Below are positions 33,150-41,696 of a DNA stretch of 54,191 nucleotides, piece by piece; the stretch's first letter is position 1; each line of letters begins with the position of its first letter. The stretch covers positions 1 through 54,191 of the forward strand of contig NZ_MSSW01000072.1 in NCBI RefSeq assembly GCF_002150685.1, written 5' to 3'. This DNA is from Algoriphagus antarcticus (GTDB lineage Bacteria > Bacteroidota > Bacteroidia > Cytophagales > Cyclobacteriaceae). A program made the translations under genes and the position numbers. The notes under the pieces were generated by a model that was not told the origin of the DNA, did no database searches, and saw only the letters and a list, made by a program, of their open reading frames with translations.

Positions 33150-34711
33150 GATCTAGGGAATTGCAATTCCAAGAAAATCAACAATTATTCGTTTTGGCGA
33201 ACGCTCCTTTTCTCGATTGACCTCAATCCTGCCAAAACAAAAAAACCAATGCCTTTCTTTTACCCGGGGTTGAAACCCAGGGCTACCAATTTAGCGTCCC
33301 TACAGGACGCCTAAACCCATGGTTAAAACCTGTACTAGGAGCAATTTTAGCTGTTCGAGAATTGTAATCTCGAACCATCATCTGGGGATTTGCAACCCCA
33401 GAACTATCAACCATTAATAGTTTTGGCGAAACCACTTTATCTCGATTGACCTCAATCCTGCCAAAACAAAAAAAAATGTCATACTTTTACCCTACCAATC
33501 CAGCGTCCCTACAGGACGCTAAACCCATGGTTAAAACCTGTACTAGGAGCAATTTTAGCTGTTCAAGATTTGTAATCGCGAACCTTGATCTAGGGATTTG
33601 AAATCCAAACACGATCAACAATTAATAGTTTTGGCGAACCCTCCTTTTCTCGATTGACCTCAATCCTGCCAAAACAAAAAACAAATGTCATTCCTTTCAC
33701 CGGCGGTTAAACTTTGGTCTACCAATTTAGCGTCCCTACAGGACGCTAAACCCATGGTTAAAACCTGTACTAGGAGCAATTTTAGCTGTTCGAGAATTGT
33801 AATCTCGAACCATCATCTAGGGAATTGCAATTCCAAGAAAATCAACAATTATTCGTTTTGGCGAACGCTCCTTTTCTCGATTGAGCTCAATCCTGCCAAA
33901 ACAAAAAACCAATGCCTTTCTTTTGCCCGGGGTTGAAACCCCGGGCTACCAATTTAGCGTCCCTACAGGACGCTAAACCCATGGTTAAAACCTGTACTAG
34001 GAGCAATTTTAGCTGTTCGAGAATTGTAATCTCGAACCTTGATCTAGGGATTTGCAATTCCAATACAATCAATAATTATTCGTTTTGGCGAAACCACTTT
34101 TTCTCGATTGACCTCAATCCTGCCAAAACAAAAAAACCAATGCCTTTCTTTTACCCGGGGTTGAAACCCCGGGCTACCAATCCAGCGTCCCTACAGGACG
34201 CTAAACCCATGGTTAAAACCTGTACTAGGAGCAATTTTAGCTGTTCGAGAATTGTAATCTCGAACCATCATCTAGGGAATTGCAATTCCAAGAAAATCAA
34301 CAATTATTCGTTTTGGCGAACGCTCCTTTTCTCGATTGACCTCAATCTTGCCAAAACAAAAAAACCAATGCCTTTCTTTTACCCGGGGTTGAAACCCCGG
34401 GCTACCAATATAGCGTCCCTACAGGACGCCTAAACCCATGGTTAAAACCTGTACTAGGAGCAATTTTAGCTGTTCGAGATTTGTAATCTCGAACCTTGAT
34501 CGAAGGATTTACAATCCCAAGAAAATCAACAATTATTCGTTTTGGCGAACCCTCCTTTTCTCGATTGACCTCAATCCTGCCAAAATAAAAAACAAATGTC
34601 ATTCCTTTCACCGGCGGTGAAACTTTGGTCTACCAATCTAGTGTCCCCACAAGACGCCTAAACCCTTGACTTGGAGCAGATCTAGCTATTCGAGATTTGT
34701 AACTCCGCATG
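33150..34711. repeat. Tandem array of seven ~228-bp units, each with several perfect inverted repeats
   Basis: The landmark TTTTGGCG recurs at 33192, 33421, 33629, 33856, 34083, 34311 and 34540, giving periods of 229, 208, 227, 227, 228 and 229 bp. A partial unit precedes and follows. Each unit carries, in order: TTTTGGC/GCCAAAA with 31 bp between; GATTGA/TCAATC; CCCGGGGTT/AACCCCGGG in most units; AGCGTCC/GGACGCT; GTTCGAGA/TCTCGAAC; and GGAATTG/CAATTCC. Both strands have open frames across the array only because the period is close to a multiple of three. I consider it non-coding. It might act as structured RNA, as a protein-binding array, or be an expanded REP-like cluster. Confidence 0.88.
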
Positions 34712-34994
34712 AGTGTTGAATAGGCGTAGAGCGAGACAATAATCGGGAACAATTCCGCCTTCTATCAAATTGAATTTTCATTCTAGATAGAATAATCGGT
34801 ATTTAACCAATTAAAAATATGAAAGGTGCAATTGCTCGTTTTCAGCTGTCGGGAATACACCTAGCCCCAGCTGATAGGATTCAGGTTTTAGCAGATATTT
34901 TTCAACTCTGAGATCAGACATTTCAGCTTTTTGCTTGTATTACTCCTTTTAGCTCTGATATATCAGCTAAGAGTAGAGAAGAAAAAGTAAAAGA

Positions 34995-35333
34995 CTAGCT
35001 GAGATCCACCTTTCTCTTTTCCTCAAAATTTTCAGTTAATAAGGTATATACAGAATTAAAGGTTTCTCGGTTGAATCGTGAATCAACGTGATGCCACTTG
35101 CCGCTTTGAAGTTCCAGGTTTATAGCATGGGTTTTCCCAATCCATAGGCGATTGATCTCCTGCAATTTCCAGCTTTTGAGTTCTGTGTCTAAATTGATTT
35201 CTTTTTTGCGCAGGGGGTACCGAATCACCAGATTTTTTCCGTTAACCCGAATATCTGAGCTTCCTCTCGTAAAATATATCAACGGTAAAAAAGCAAGAAT
35301 CACAATAATTGCAGCTATGACAGCAGTTTCCAT
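34995..35333 (-). CDS. Small single-span membrane protein, possibly PH-like
   Basis: From the ATG at 35333 the product has 112 residues; a TTG at 35354 would add MPKNQKL. A transmembrane segment (AVIAAIIVILAFLPLIYF) is followed by a basic beta-rich domain with IRVNGKNLVIRYPLRKKEIN and INLELQSGKWHHVDSRFN. The pattern recalls bacterial PH-domain proteins of about this size. Upstream, in the same frame beyond a TGA, the codons still look protein-like (FEGFDFFVNRLFWYRL), so the gene may have lost its N-terminus or may carry a nonsense change. 34712-34994 contains no convincing gene. Confidence 0.55.
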   Translation of the reverse strand: METAVIAAIIVILAFLPLIYFTRGSSDIRVNGKNLVIRYPLRKKEINLDTELKSWKLQEINRLWIGKTHAINLELQSGKWHHVDSRFNRETFNSVYTLLTENFEEKRKVDLS

Positions 35334-35354
35334 AAGCTTCTGGTTTTTTGGCAA

Positions 35355-35785
35355 AAAGGCTCAAAGTCGATACCAGAATAACCGATTGACAAAAAAATCA
35401 AACCCTTCAAATTCATTTTAAACTTTATGATCCGGTATTCTAATGTTAAATAAGAAAGGGTGTAGCTAGTAAAGGACTTTTATAAGCTTCCAACCCCATT
35501 TTTAGAGGGATGTTATATTTTTTCGAACATGCCTTACCCTAATTTAATTCGCGTAGCAGACTCTCCCTAACTTGAGGATCATAATTCCCCGTATAGGTGT
35601 AGAATGCTAGCTGTACCGTAATCCGTACAGCTCTTCAGCTGGATCCATGGATTTTTAATCCCGAGTCCAAGCTTATGAAGAATCAGAACCACCGTACCCA
35701 ATGTCCGCCAGCACATCTGGTTGGTAGAATTAGGTAAGGCCATTCTGGAGCACCTTCCATCGGTGCGCAGGGTGAAAACTAGCTC
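35355..35785. other. Non-coding interval
   Basis: No gene seen. AGGTGTAGAATG and GTAATCCGTACAG at 35597-35630 recur in altered form near 37015-37050, each time next to a REP-like hairpin pair. Confidence 0.45.
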
Positions 35786-35832
35786 TTCGAGGTTTGTAAC
35801 CTCGAAGTCAGATCAAGGGATTTGTAATTCCA
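35786..35832. repeat. REP-like hairpin pair
   Basis: TTCGAGGTTTGTAACCTCGAA (positions 35786-35806; arms TTCGAGG/CCTCGAA) is followed 10 bp later by GGGATTTGTAATTCC. The same two motifs occur in the 228-bp array and at 36961-37010. The rest to 36091 shows only a short hairpin GAGGG/CCCTC with trailing T's at 36007-36030. Confidence 0.75.
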
Positions 35833-36091
35833 TTTCTCAAAAGTACAACCCCGCCATCAGTGAGAATTAGGGCTACAAAAAGTAGAAAAAGGGATAAAAT
35901 TCTCTTCTTCAGCGAAACATTGACAACTTTAAGTATTTAAAATCTAATTTTTTGTATTTTAAAATATATTTCGAGAAGAATAATCGATAATTGGGACACT
36001 AATTTGAGGGTTTCGTCCCTCTTTGCTTTTTATTTTTTAGCATTTGGTGAAAATTGAACTCAGTCAATCTTTTTAACCAAATAATAAAAAA

Positions 36092-36847
36092 ATGAAAACG
36101 CTACTAAAGTATATTCTCGCAATTATCCTTTTAGGCACAATTATACCATTGGCAAATGGTCAAAATGCACCTTTGGGACCATTGATGTCAGTCACAGAAT
36201 TTACCGTCAAGCCAGGACATGAGATGCAGTTCCGAGAGGGTATCAAAGCGTGGAAGGCTTGCTACATCGAAAACGAAGGGGAATGGACTTGGAGACTATG
36301 GAGTCGACAACAAGGGGAAGGAACCGTCTATGTGCTTGCCTCAGATATGCCCAATTGGGCAGAAATGGACAAAACCGATGAAAAAGCTGAAGATTGTCGG
36401 ATGCTTGCTATGAACATGATCAATCCACATGTGGAAAAGGCTACTAACCATATGACTCGTCTCCTACCGGAAAACAGCAAAACCAGTCCAAGTACAGATG
36501 AAATCATTATGGTTTATTTCTACAAACTCAACGCTACAAATGCTGCTAAGATGATGGAAGTAGTGAAAGAGGTAGAAGGAATCCGCAAAAAAGCTGGTCT
36601 AGAAAGCACAGGCTATTGGTATCAATGGCAAACAGCTGGTCCTGAAAGCCCTAATTACCATTATGTATTGCCATACAAGGATTTTGCTGCGATGGATATC
36701 ATGCAAGAAGGCGTATGGGAGACAGTTGAAAAAAATGAAGGAAAAGCCAAAAAAGATGAACTTCAAGCTGCTTTTCGTTCATCTCTCGATAATAGATGGA
36801 GCTACATCTATAAGCTGGACAAAGAAATCAGCCGCCCAACGAAATAG
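36092..36847 (+). CDS. Secreted protein with two dimeric alpha-beta barrel-like halves
   Basis: The 251-residue product has a signal peptide ending LANGQ. The mature part consists of two related halves: MSVTEFTVKPGHEMQFREGI, with a later VYVLASDMPNWAEMD, and IIMVYFYKLNATNAAKMMEV with a later YHYVLPYKDFAAMD. Each half has the strand-helix order of antibiotic-biosynthesis-monooxygenase-like barrels. The fused pair could form one intramolecular barrel. No active-site residue can be assigned. It is followed by a strong terminator, so it is a single-gene unit. Confidence 0.7.
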   Translation: MKTLLKYILAIILLGTIIPLANGQNAPLGPLMSVTEFTVKPGHEMQFREGIKAWKACYIENEGEWTWRLWSRQQGEGTVYVLASDMPNWAEMDKTDEKAEDCRMLAMNMINPHVEKATNHMTRLLPENSKTSPSTDEIIMVYFYKLNATNAAKMMEVVKEVEGIRKKAGLESTGYWYQWQTAGPESPNYHYVLPYKDFAAMDIMQEGVWETVEKNEGKAKKDELQAAFRSSLDNRWSYIYKLDKEISRPTK

Positions 36848-36884
36848 CTGGGGGTTTAATGTCAAGTAGTTTGATTTATAAAAT

Positions 36885-36933
36885 AGCTGGGGATTAGCAA
36901 TGATTTATTGCTAAAATCCAGCTGTTTTTTTTT
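36885..36933 (+). terminator. Intrinsic terminator
   Basis: AGCTGG plus ATTAGCAAT pair with ATTGCTAA plus TCCAGCT, giving a long hairpin followed by a run of nine T. It closes the preceding gene. Confidence 0.85.
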
Positions 36934-36960
36934 GAAAATTTATCCAGCTATTCCAGCCCA

Positions 36961-37010
36961 GCTGTTCGAGGTTTGTAACCTCGAACCCTGATTCAGGGAT
37001 TTGCAATCCG
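36961..37010. repeat. REP-like hairpin pair
   Basis: GTTCGAGGTT/AACCTCGAAC at 36964-36986, then GGATTTGCAATCC at 36997-37009. Same motif pair as at 35786 and in the array. 37011-37238 has no further feature. Confidence 0.78.
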
Positions 37011-37238
37011 CGACTAGGTGTAATTAATGAATAAGTGTAATCCGTACAGTCGTCGGATGCAACTACTCTTTTATATTCTTATCCAAGCTGCTCGAAATGA
37101 CATCCTAAATCATTTCGTGTCATTGGCTGATTACCATTTGCTAAAACCGACCACTCGCTCACCTCTTATCCCAAACTCTTTTGCCCTCAAGCATAATCGT
37201 CTTAGATTGACTTTTTTAAAATAACCTACCGAACAATT

Positions 37239-40200
37239 ATGAAAAAGATACTCCTAGCTGCGCTGGCCTTGACCTTCTCTTTTAACGCAATGGCTCAAGA
37301 TGACCCTGCCAAGCCAGAAAAGAAAGAAAGCAAAGGCTTATCGCTCGAACCCGGAAGAACCTTTGATTTTGAGCTATCTGAAGGTTCTTGGATAGCCTTG
37401 GACGTCAGTCCTGATGGAAAGACCATCGTATTTGACTTCTTGGGCGATATCTACAGCATCCCTATCTCAGGTGGCATTGCAACTCAGCTCACCACCGGGA
37501 TGCAGTTTGATGCACAGCCTCGGTATAGTCCTGATGGTACGGAAATCATTTTCATCTCAGATGAATCAGGAGGAGAAAACATCTGGACGCTCAACCTTGC
37601 AGACGACGAGAAAAAGCAAATCACGAAAGGCAACGACAATAGATACCAAGGTCCGGAGTGGACTCCTGACGGAAAATACATGATTGCATCCCGTCAAGGG
37701 GGTGATGGAGCACACAAAATATGGCTTTATCATGTCGATGGAGGTTCTGGTACAGCGTTAGTCAAAGAGCCAAATGCCCTACGGATGCTCGAAGGTGCCT
37801 TTAGCAAGGATGATCAATATGTCTGGTTTTCTGAAAGAAACGGATCTTGGACCTACAACGCTCCAATGCCACAATACCAGATTTCAACCTATGATCGCGT
37901 GACTGGTGAAATGATCACGCAAACGTCTCGATACGGTTCGGCATTTCGTCCTACACCAAGTAGTGATGGCAAATGGTTGGTATATGCCACACGACATGAT
38001 ACCCATACCGGATTAATTCTACGGGATCTCGCCACAGGAGATGAGAGTTGGTTGGCCTATCCGATCCAGCATGACGATCAAGAATCGAGAGCTTCAAGAG
38101 ATGTACTTCCGGGATTTTCTTGGACACCGGATGACAAAAGCATTGTAATCACTTATGGAGGCAAAATTCACCAAATCGATGTAGCCAGCAAAAAGGCGAC
38201 AGAAATACCTTTTAATGTAAAGAGTAGCATCGCACTGGGGCCAGAACTTGATTTTGACTATCCTATTTCTGATGATGCACAATTCACCATTACACAAATC
38301 AGAGATGTAGCGCCATCGCCTGACGGAAAGCAATTGGCTTTTACAGCATTGAACGAATTATACCTGATGGACTTGCCGAATGGTACCCCAAAGAAGCTGT
38401 TGGACTTAGATGAAACGCAGGCCGAGCCTGCTTGGTCTCCCGGTGGTCAATGGCTCGCGTTTGTCACTTGGCAAGCTGAAGGTGGCAAAGTGTATAAAGT
38501 AAGACCTAATGGCAGCAACCTAACCCAACTCAACAAAGCAGATGGTGTCTTTCAAAGCCCTGTTTGGAATAATGATGGCAGCAGAATCGTGCTGATCAAA
38601 GGACAAGCTGAAGACTTCAGAAATGCGCTCCAACGCACTGCTTTTAGAGGTACAAGTGACCTTATTTGGCTTTCGGCTGATGGTTCTGGCAACAACTTTA
38701 TCTCTTACACGGATGGCAGATCCAATCCACATTTTACCAAGAACTCGGATCGAATCTATTTATCGGGTAGGGGAGGTTTAGTCTCCATCCGTTGGGATGG
38801 TACAGATGAGAAAGCACATATTCAGGTAACTGGAAAAGCCACCCCTGGTTCTTCCGATCCGCCAAAAGCGGATTGGATAAAAATGGCTAGAGAAGGTGAT
38901 CAAGCACTAGCGGCTATCGGCATGGATTTGTTTGTGGTTACAGTACCTCAAGTGAGTGATAAAGCTCCAACCATTTCTGTAGCTGATGCAAAAAATGCAG
39001 CCTTTCCCTCTCGGAAACTAACAGATATCGGTGGGCAGTTCCCTGCTTGGGGCTGGGACAATAACGTAGTGCACTGGGCTGTAGGAAATGCGCATGTCGC
39101 TTTTAACCTCAGCGATGCCAAAGCTTTCGAAGTGCAAAAAGCCGCTGATGCAAAAGCGAAGAAAGAAGCCGACAAAGTGGAAAGTGATGATCCGGAAGAA
39201 GGCGCTGAAAAGAAAGGAGAAAAGGACGACATCCCGAAAGAATACGAACCAACGGAACGTAGAATCGAAGTAAAAGCATCCCGTGATATTCCGCAAGGAA
39301 CTATACTCCTTAAAAATGCACGTTTGCTGACCATGAAGAATAATGAGGTGCTGGAAGGCACTGATATTCTGATCGAGAACAACCGGATCAAAGAAATTGG
39401 TAATAACATCCAAGTGGGTAATCGAGTGAAAATCATTGACGCAACTGGCAAAACGATTTTGCCGGGTTTTGTAGATACACACTCCCACTTCCGTCATCCG
39501 GTGAACTTACACCGTGGGGAGTTTTGGCCTTATTTGACCAACCTGGCTTTTGGTGTAACCACCACACGTGATCCACAGACCGCAACTACTGATGTATTGA
39601 CTTATGGTGACTTGGTAGATGCCGGCAAACTTATCGGCCCTAGAATTTACTCTACAGGCCCAGGTATTTTCGGGAGTGAAAACGTCAGCAGTTTAGACCA
39701 TGCGCGTAAAGTAATGACGCGATACAGTTCCTATTACAATACCAAAACTATCAAAATGTATGGCGCAGGAAACCGTCAACAGAGACAGTGGATCATTCAG
39801 GCAGCTCGCGAGCAAAATATTATGCCTACCACAGAGGGTGGGCTTGATTTCAAGAATAACCTGACCCAAGTGATTGACGGTTATCCCGGTCATGAGCATT
39901 CCTTTCCTATTTTTCCGCTATTCAAAGATGTGATTGACATGGTGGCCTTTTCGAGAACGGTTTACACCCCTACGCTTTTGGTAGCCTATGGCGGACCTTG
40001 GACAGAGAACTATTTTTATGCGACTGAAAATCCACATGCGGATCCAAAGTTGACTCACTTTATGCCACATTGGAACTTGGATTCCAGAACCAGAAGACGT
40101 GATGCAGGCTGGTTCATGGAAGATGAGTATGTGCATGTAGAGCAAGCTACTTTTGCCAAGGACTTGATAGAAGCTGGCGGGCGTGCAGGTATTGGTAGCC

Positions 40201-40547
40201 ATGGTCAGCTGCAAGGCTTGGGCTATCACTGGGAGCTTTGGGCGGTACAGTCTGGCGGCATGACCGAGTATGACGCGCTACGAGTGGCGACTATTATCGG
40301 TGCCGAAGCAATTGGTTTGGATCAAGACTTAGGATCGCTGGAAGTAGGGAAACTTGGAGACTTGGTCATCCTAAATAGCAATCCATTGGATAACATTAGG
40401 AACTCCAAAGACATCAGCCATGTGATGATGAATGGTCGCTTATACGAAGGGAATACCTTGGATGAAGTTCATCCTCAGCAGAAGAAAATGCAGCAATTTT
40501 GGTGGCAAGATTACGCACCAAAAGATGTTCCGGGGATAAAGCAATAA
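37239..40547 (+). CDS. Secreted PD40/TolB-like propeller fused to amidohydrolase
   Basis: This 1102-residue protein has a signal peptide (AALALTFSFNAMAQ). Residues of about 30-620 form WD40-like PD40 blades, with repeats such as PRYSPDGTEIIFISDESGG and PAWSPGGQWLAFVTW. A charged linker rich in Lys and Glu (about 635-680) leads to an amidohydrolase domain: TILPGFVDTHSHFRHP holds the metal-binding His748 and His750, TKTIKMYGAG offers the likely bridging Lys, and GHEHSFPI and GIGSHGQLQG further His ligands. The C-terminal LGSLEVGKLGDLVIL is typical of the family. It probably hydrolyses a peptide- or amide-type bond in the periplasm. The next gene starts 2 bp after it. Confidence 0.92.
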   Translation: MKKILLAALALTFSFNAMAQDDPAKPEKKESKGLSLEPGRTFDFELSEGSWIALDVSPDGKTIVFDFLGDIYSIPISGGIATQLTTGMQFDAQPRYSPDGTEIIFISDESGGENIWTLNLADDEKKQITKGNDNRYQGPEWTPDGKYMIASRQGGDGAHKIWLYHVDGGSGTALVKEPNALRMLEGAFSKDDQYVWFSERNGSWTYNAPMPQYQISTYDRVTGEMITQTSRYGSAFRPTPSSDGKWLVYATRHDTHTGLILRDLATGDESWLAYPIQHDDQESRASRDVLPGFSWTPDDKSIVITYGGKIHQIDVASKKATEIPFNVKSSIALGPELDFDYPISDDAQFTITQIRDVAPSPDGKQLAFTALNELYLMDLPNGTPKKLLDLDETQAEPAWSPGGQWLAFVTWQAEGGKVYKVRPNGSNLTQLNKADGVFQSPVWNNDGSRIVLIKGQAEDFRNALQRTAFRGTSDLIWLSADGSGNNFISYTDGRSNPHFTKNSDRIYLSGRGGLVSIRWDGTDEKAHIQVTGKATPGSSDPPKADWIKMAREGDQALAAIGMDLFVVTVPQVSDKAPTISVADAKNAAFPSRKLTDIGGQFPAWGWDNNVVHWAVGNAHVAFNLSDAKAFEVQKAADAKAKKEADKVESDDPEEGAEKKGEKDDIPKEYEPTERRIEVKASRDIPQGTILLKNARLLTMKNNEVLEGTDILIENNRIKEIGNNIQVGNRVKIIDATGKTILPGFVDTHSHFRHPVNLHRGEFWPYLTNLAFGVTTTRDPQTATTDVLTYGDLVDAGKLIGPRIYSTGPGIFGSENVSSLDHARKVMTRYSSYYNTKTIKMYGAGNRQQRQWIIQAAREQNIMPTTEGGLDFKNNLTQVIDGYPGHEHSFPIFPLFKDVIDMVAFSRTVYTPTLLVAYGGPWTENYFYATENPHADPKLTHFMPHWNLDSRTRRRDAGWFMEDEYVHVEQATFAKDLIEAGGRAGIGSHGQLQGLGYHWELWAVQSGGMTEYDALRVATIIGAEAIGLDQDLGSLEVGKLGDLVILNSNPLDNIRNSKDISHVMMNGRLYEGNTLDEVHPQQKKMQQFWWQDYAPKDVPGIKQ

Positions 40548-40549
40548 AT

Positions 40550-40873
40550 ATGATCTCAAGACAGTGGACCTGCATTTTAAAAGAAGAGTCGAGCGACCAG
40601 TACGTCAACTTCTTAAATAAAGTAGTCTTTACAGAAGCAAGGGTGCTACCTGGCTTTATTGAGGCCAGTATTTTAAAGAGAAATACAGAAAGTGGCTTAG
40701 AGTTTATGATTATGACACTTTGGGAAGATTTAAACTCTATTAAAGCATTTGCTGGTGAGGACATCTCTATTGCTATGGTTCCCGAAGAAGCACAACATAT
40801 GATGGTGTCTTTTGACAAAACAGTGAAGCATTATGAGGTAGTTTCTAACAGCCGATCACAATCACTATTCTAG
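40550..40873 (+). CDS. Antibiotic biosynthesis monooxygenase-like (ABM) domain protein
   Basis: Starting at the ATG at 40550, 2 bp after the amidohydrolase stop, gives a 107-residue protein with MISRQWTCILKEESSDQYVN, LPGFIEASILKRNTESGLEF and IMTLWEDLNSIKAFAGED. This is the ordinary pattern of a dimeric ferredoxin-like ABM barrel. Members are heme- or quinol-linked monooxygenases or small-molecule binders; the role here is unclear. It forms an operon with the amidohydrolase. Its stop codon TAG overlaps the first base of a REP-like hairpin, so repeat insertion may have set the present C-terminus. Confidence 0.78.
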   Translation: MISRQWTCILKEESSDQYVNFLNKVVFTEARVLPGFIEASILKRNTESGLEFMIMTLWEDLNSIKAFAGEDISIAMVPEEAQHMMVSFDKTVKHYEVVSNSRSQSLF

Positions 40874-40901
40874 CTGTTCGAGGTTTGTAACCTCGAACAG
40901 C
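40873..40901. repeat. REP-like hairpin at the stop codon of the ABM gene
   Basis: GCTGTTCGAGGTT and AACCTCGAACAGC form a perfect 13-bp stem around TGT. It is the longest form of the AGCTGTTCGAG motif found in the array and at 35.8 and 37.0 kb. It may also act as a transcript 3' end. Confidence 0.85.
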
Positions 40902-40960
40902 GGGAGGAAGAAACTAACAACTAGTTGTAGTGCATATTTCATATTTTTAGTTATTCCAAC

Positions 40961-41116
40961 TTAAAAATATTCGTTAAAAAATCTACCAACAAATAATAAT
41001 ATCATTCCTATGAAAGCATAAAAGCCCATCCTATCAGTTGCCAAACCAATTATGGCGAAAACGACTCCAGTCATAATTATTATCGAGCCAATTATTTTGC
41101 CTTTTTCACTTGCCAT
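40961..41116 (-). CDS. Small two-span membrane protein (51 residues)
   Basis: MASEKGKIIGSIIIMTGVVF, then AIIGLATDRMGFYAFIGMIL and LFVGRFFNEYF. Two hydrophobic segments are separated by a short polar loop (TDRMG), which predicts a hairpin in the inner membrane. ATG start, complete frame. The codon pattern looks real. No family recognised. Confidence 0.55.
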   Translation of the reverse strand: MASEKGKIIGSIIIMTGVVFAIIGLATDRMGFYAFIGMILLFVGRFFNEYF

Positions 41117-41119
41117 AAA

Positions 41120-41696
41120 TTTAAATTTGGTCAACGCTCTCCTAAATAATTTCTAATCTTATTCTTTTAATTTGTTTACGTCTAATTTGTGGGATTTTAA
41201 GTGGGGAAGTAGCATATTTTGTAGTCTCGCCCATTGTTTTTTTAACCGCCGAGACCACGAAGAACTCGCAGAGGGCGCAAGTTTTTGGCTTAAACCTTTC
41301 GTGGGACACGAACGGTGGCGGTGCAATATTTTGGCGCTGTTCCTGACGGCACAGCAACCAATTTGAACACCTCTTTTTTTACCTCACCGTGAGGAATATT
41401 TTTGAATTTCGTCAGCAGATCAGAAGATCAGACAAAGCGCTTCACACGGGTGAGATTCTCGGGAAATTTTCCAAACTCCTATGATTTTTGGCTTGCGCAA
41501 TAGCGACCGCTCTTCCGATTAACTGACCTTGATCTGTCGGAACAAGCATGAGAAATAACCTTCATACTGGAACCAAAAGTAGGAGAGAAACTGAGATGGC
41601 ATAAGGTCGAGGTTTTGAATCTTTAGGCTTGGGACTTCAATTTACTTTTTTCCCAGCTTTCAAGAGTCTAACTTGAAGGTCATAAACACAACCCAA
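41120..41696. other. Non-coding interval
   Basis: Roughly 575 bp with no believable gene. The segment at 41240-41290 (AACCGCCGAGACCACGAAG) is of the low-information kind seen in many intergenic regions of this phylum. Confidence 0.45.

Noticed and set aside
33887..34433. Long open frames on both strands through the tandem array
   Set aside because: They arise because the 228-bp period is a multiple of three; the peptides repeat the array, have no domain, and change frame in the 208-bp unit.
33150..34711. CRISPR array
   Set aside because: Units of 228 bp with near-identical sequence throughout have no unique spacers, and no cas genes are present.
34818..34998. Short ORFs at 34818-34910 (30 codons) and a hydrophobic stretch reading LLVLLLLALIYQLRVEKKK
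   Set aside because: The first is very short with no support; the hydrophobic frame has no acceptable start codon.
36007..36030. Small riboswitch-like motif (GAGGGTTTCGTCCCTC), similar to GACGAGGGTTTCGTCCC near 22609
   Set aside because: The resemblance is limited to a short hairpin; no known riboswitch consensus fits, so it is noted only as a hairpin.
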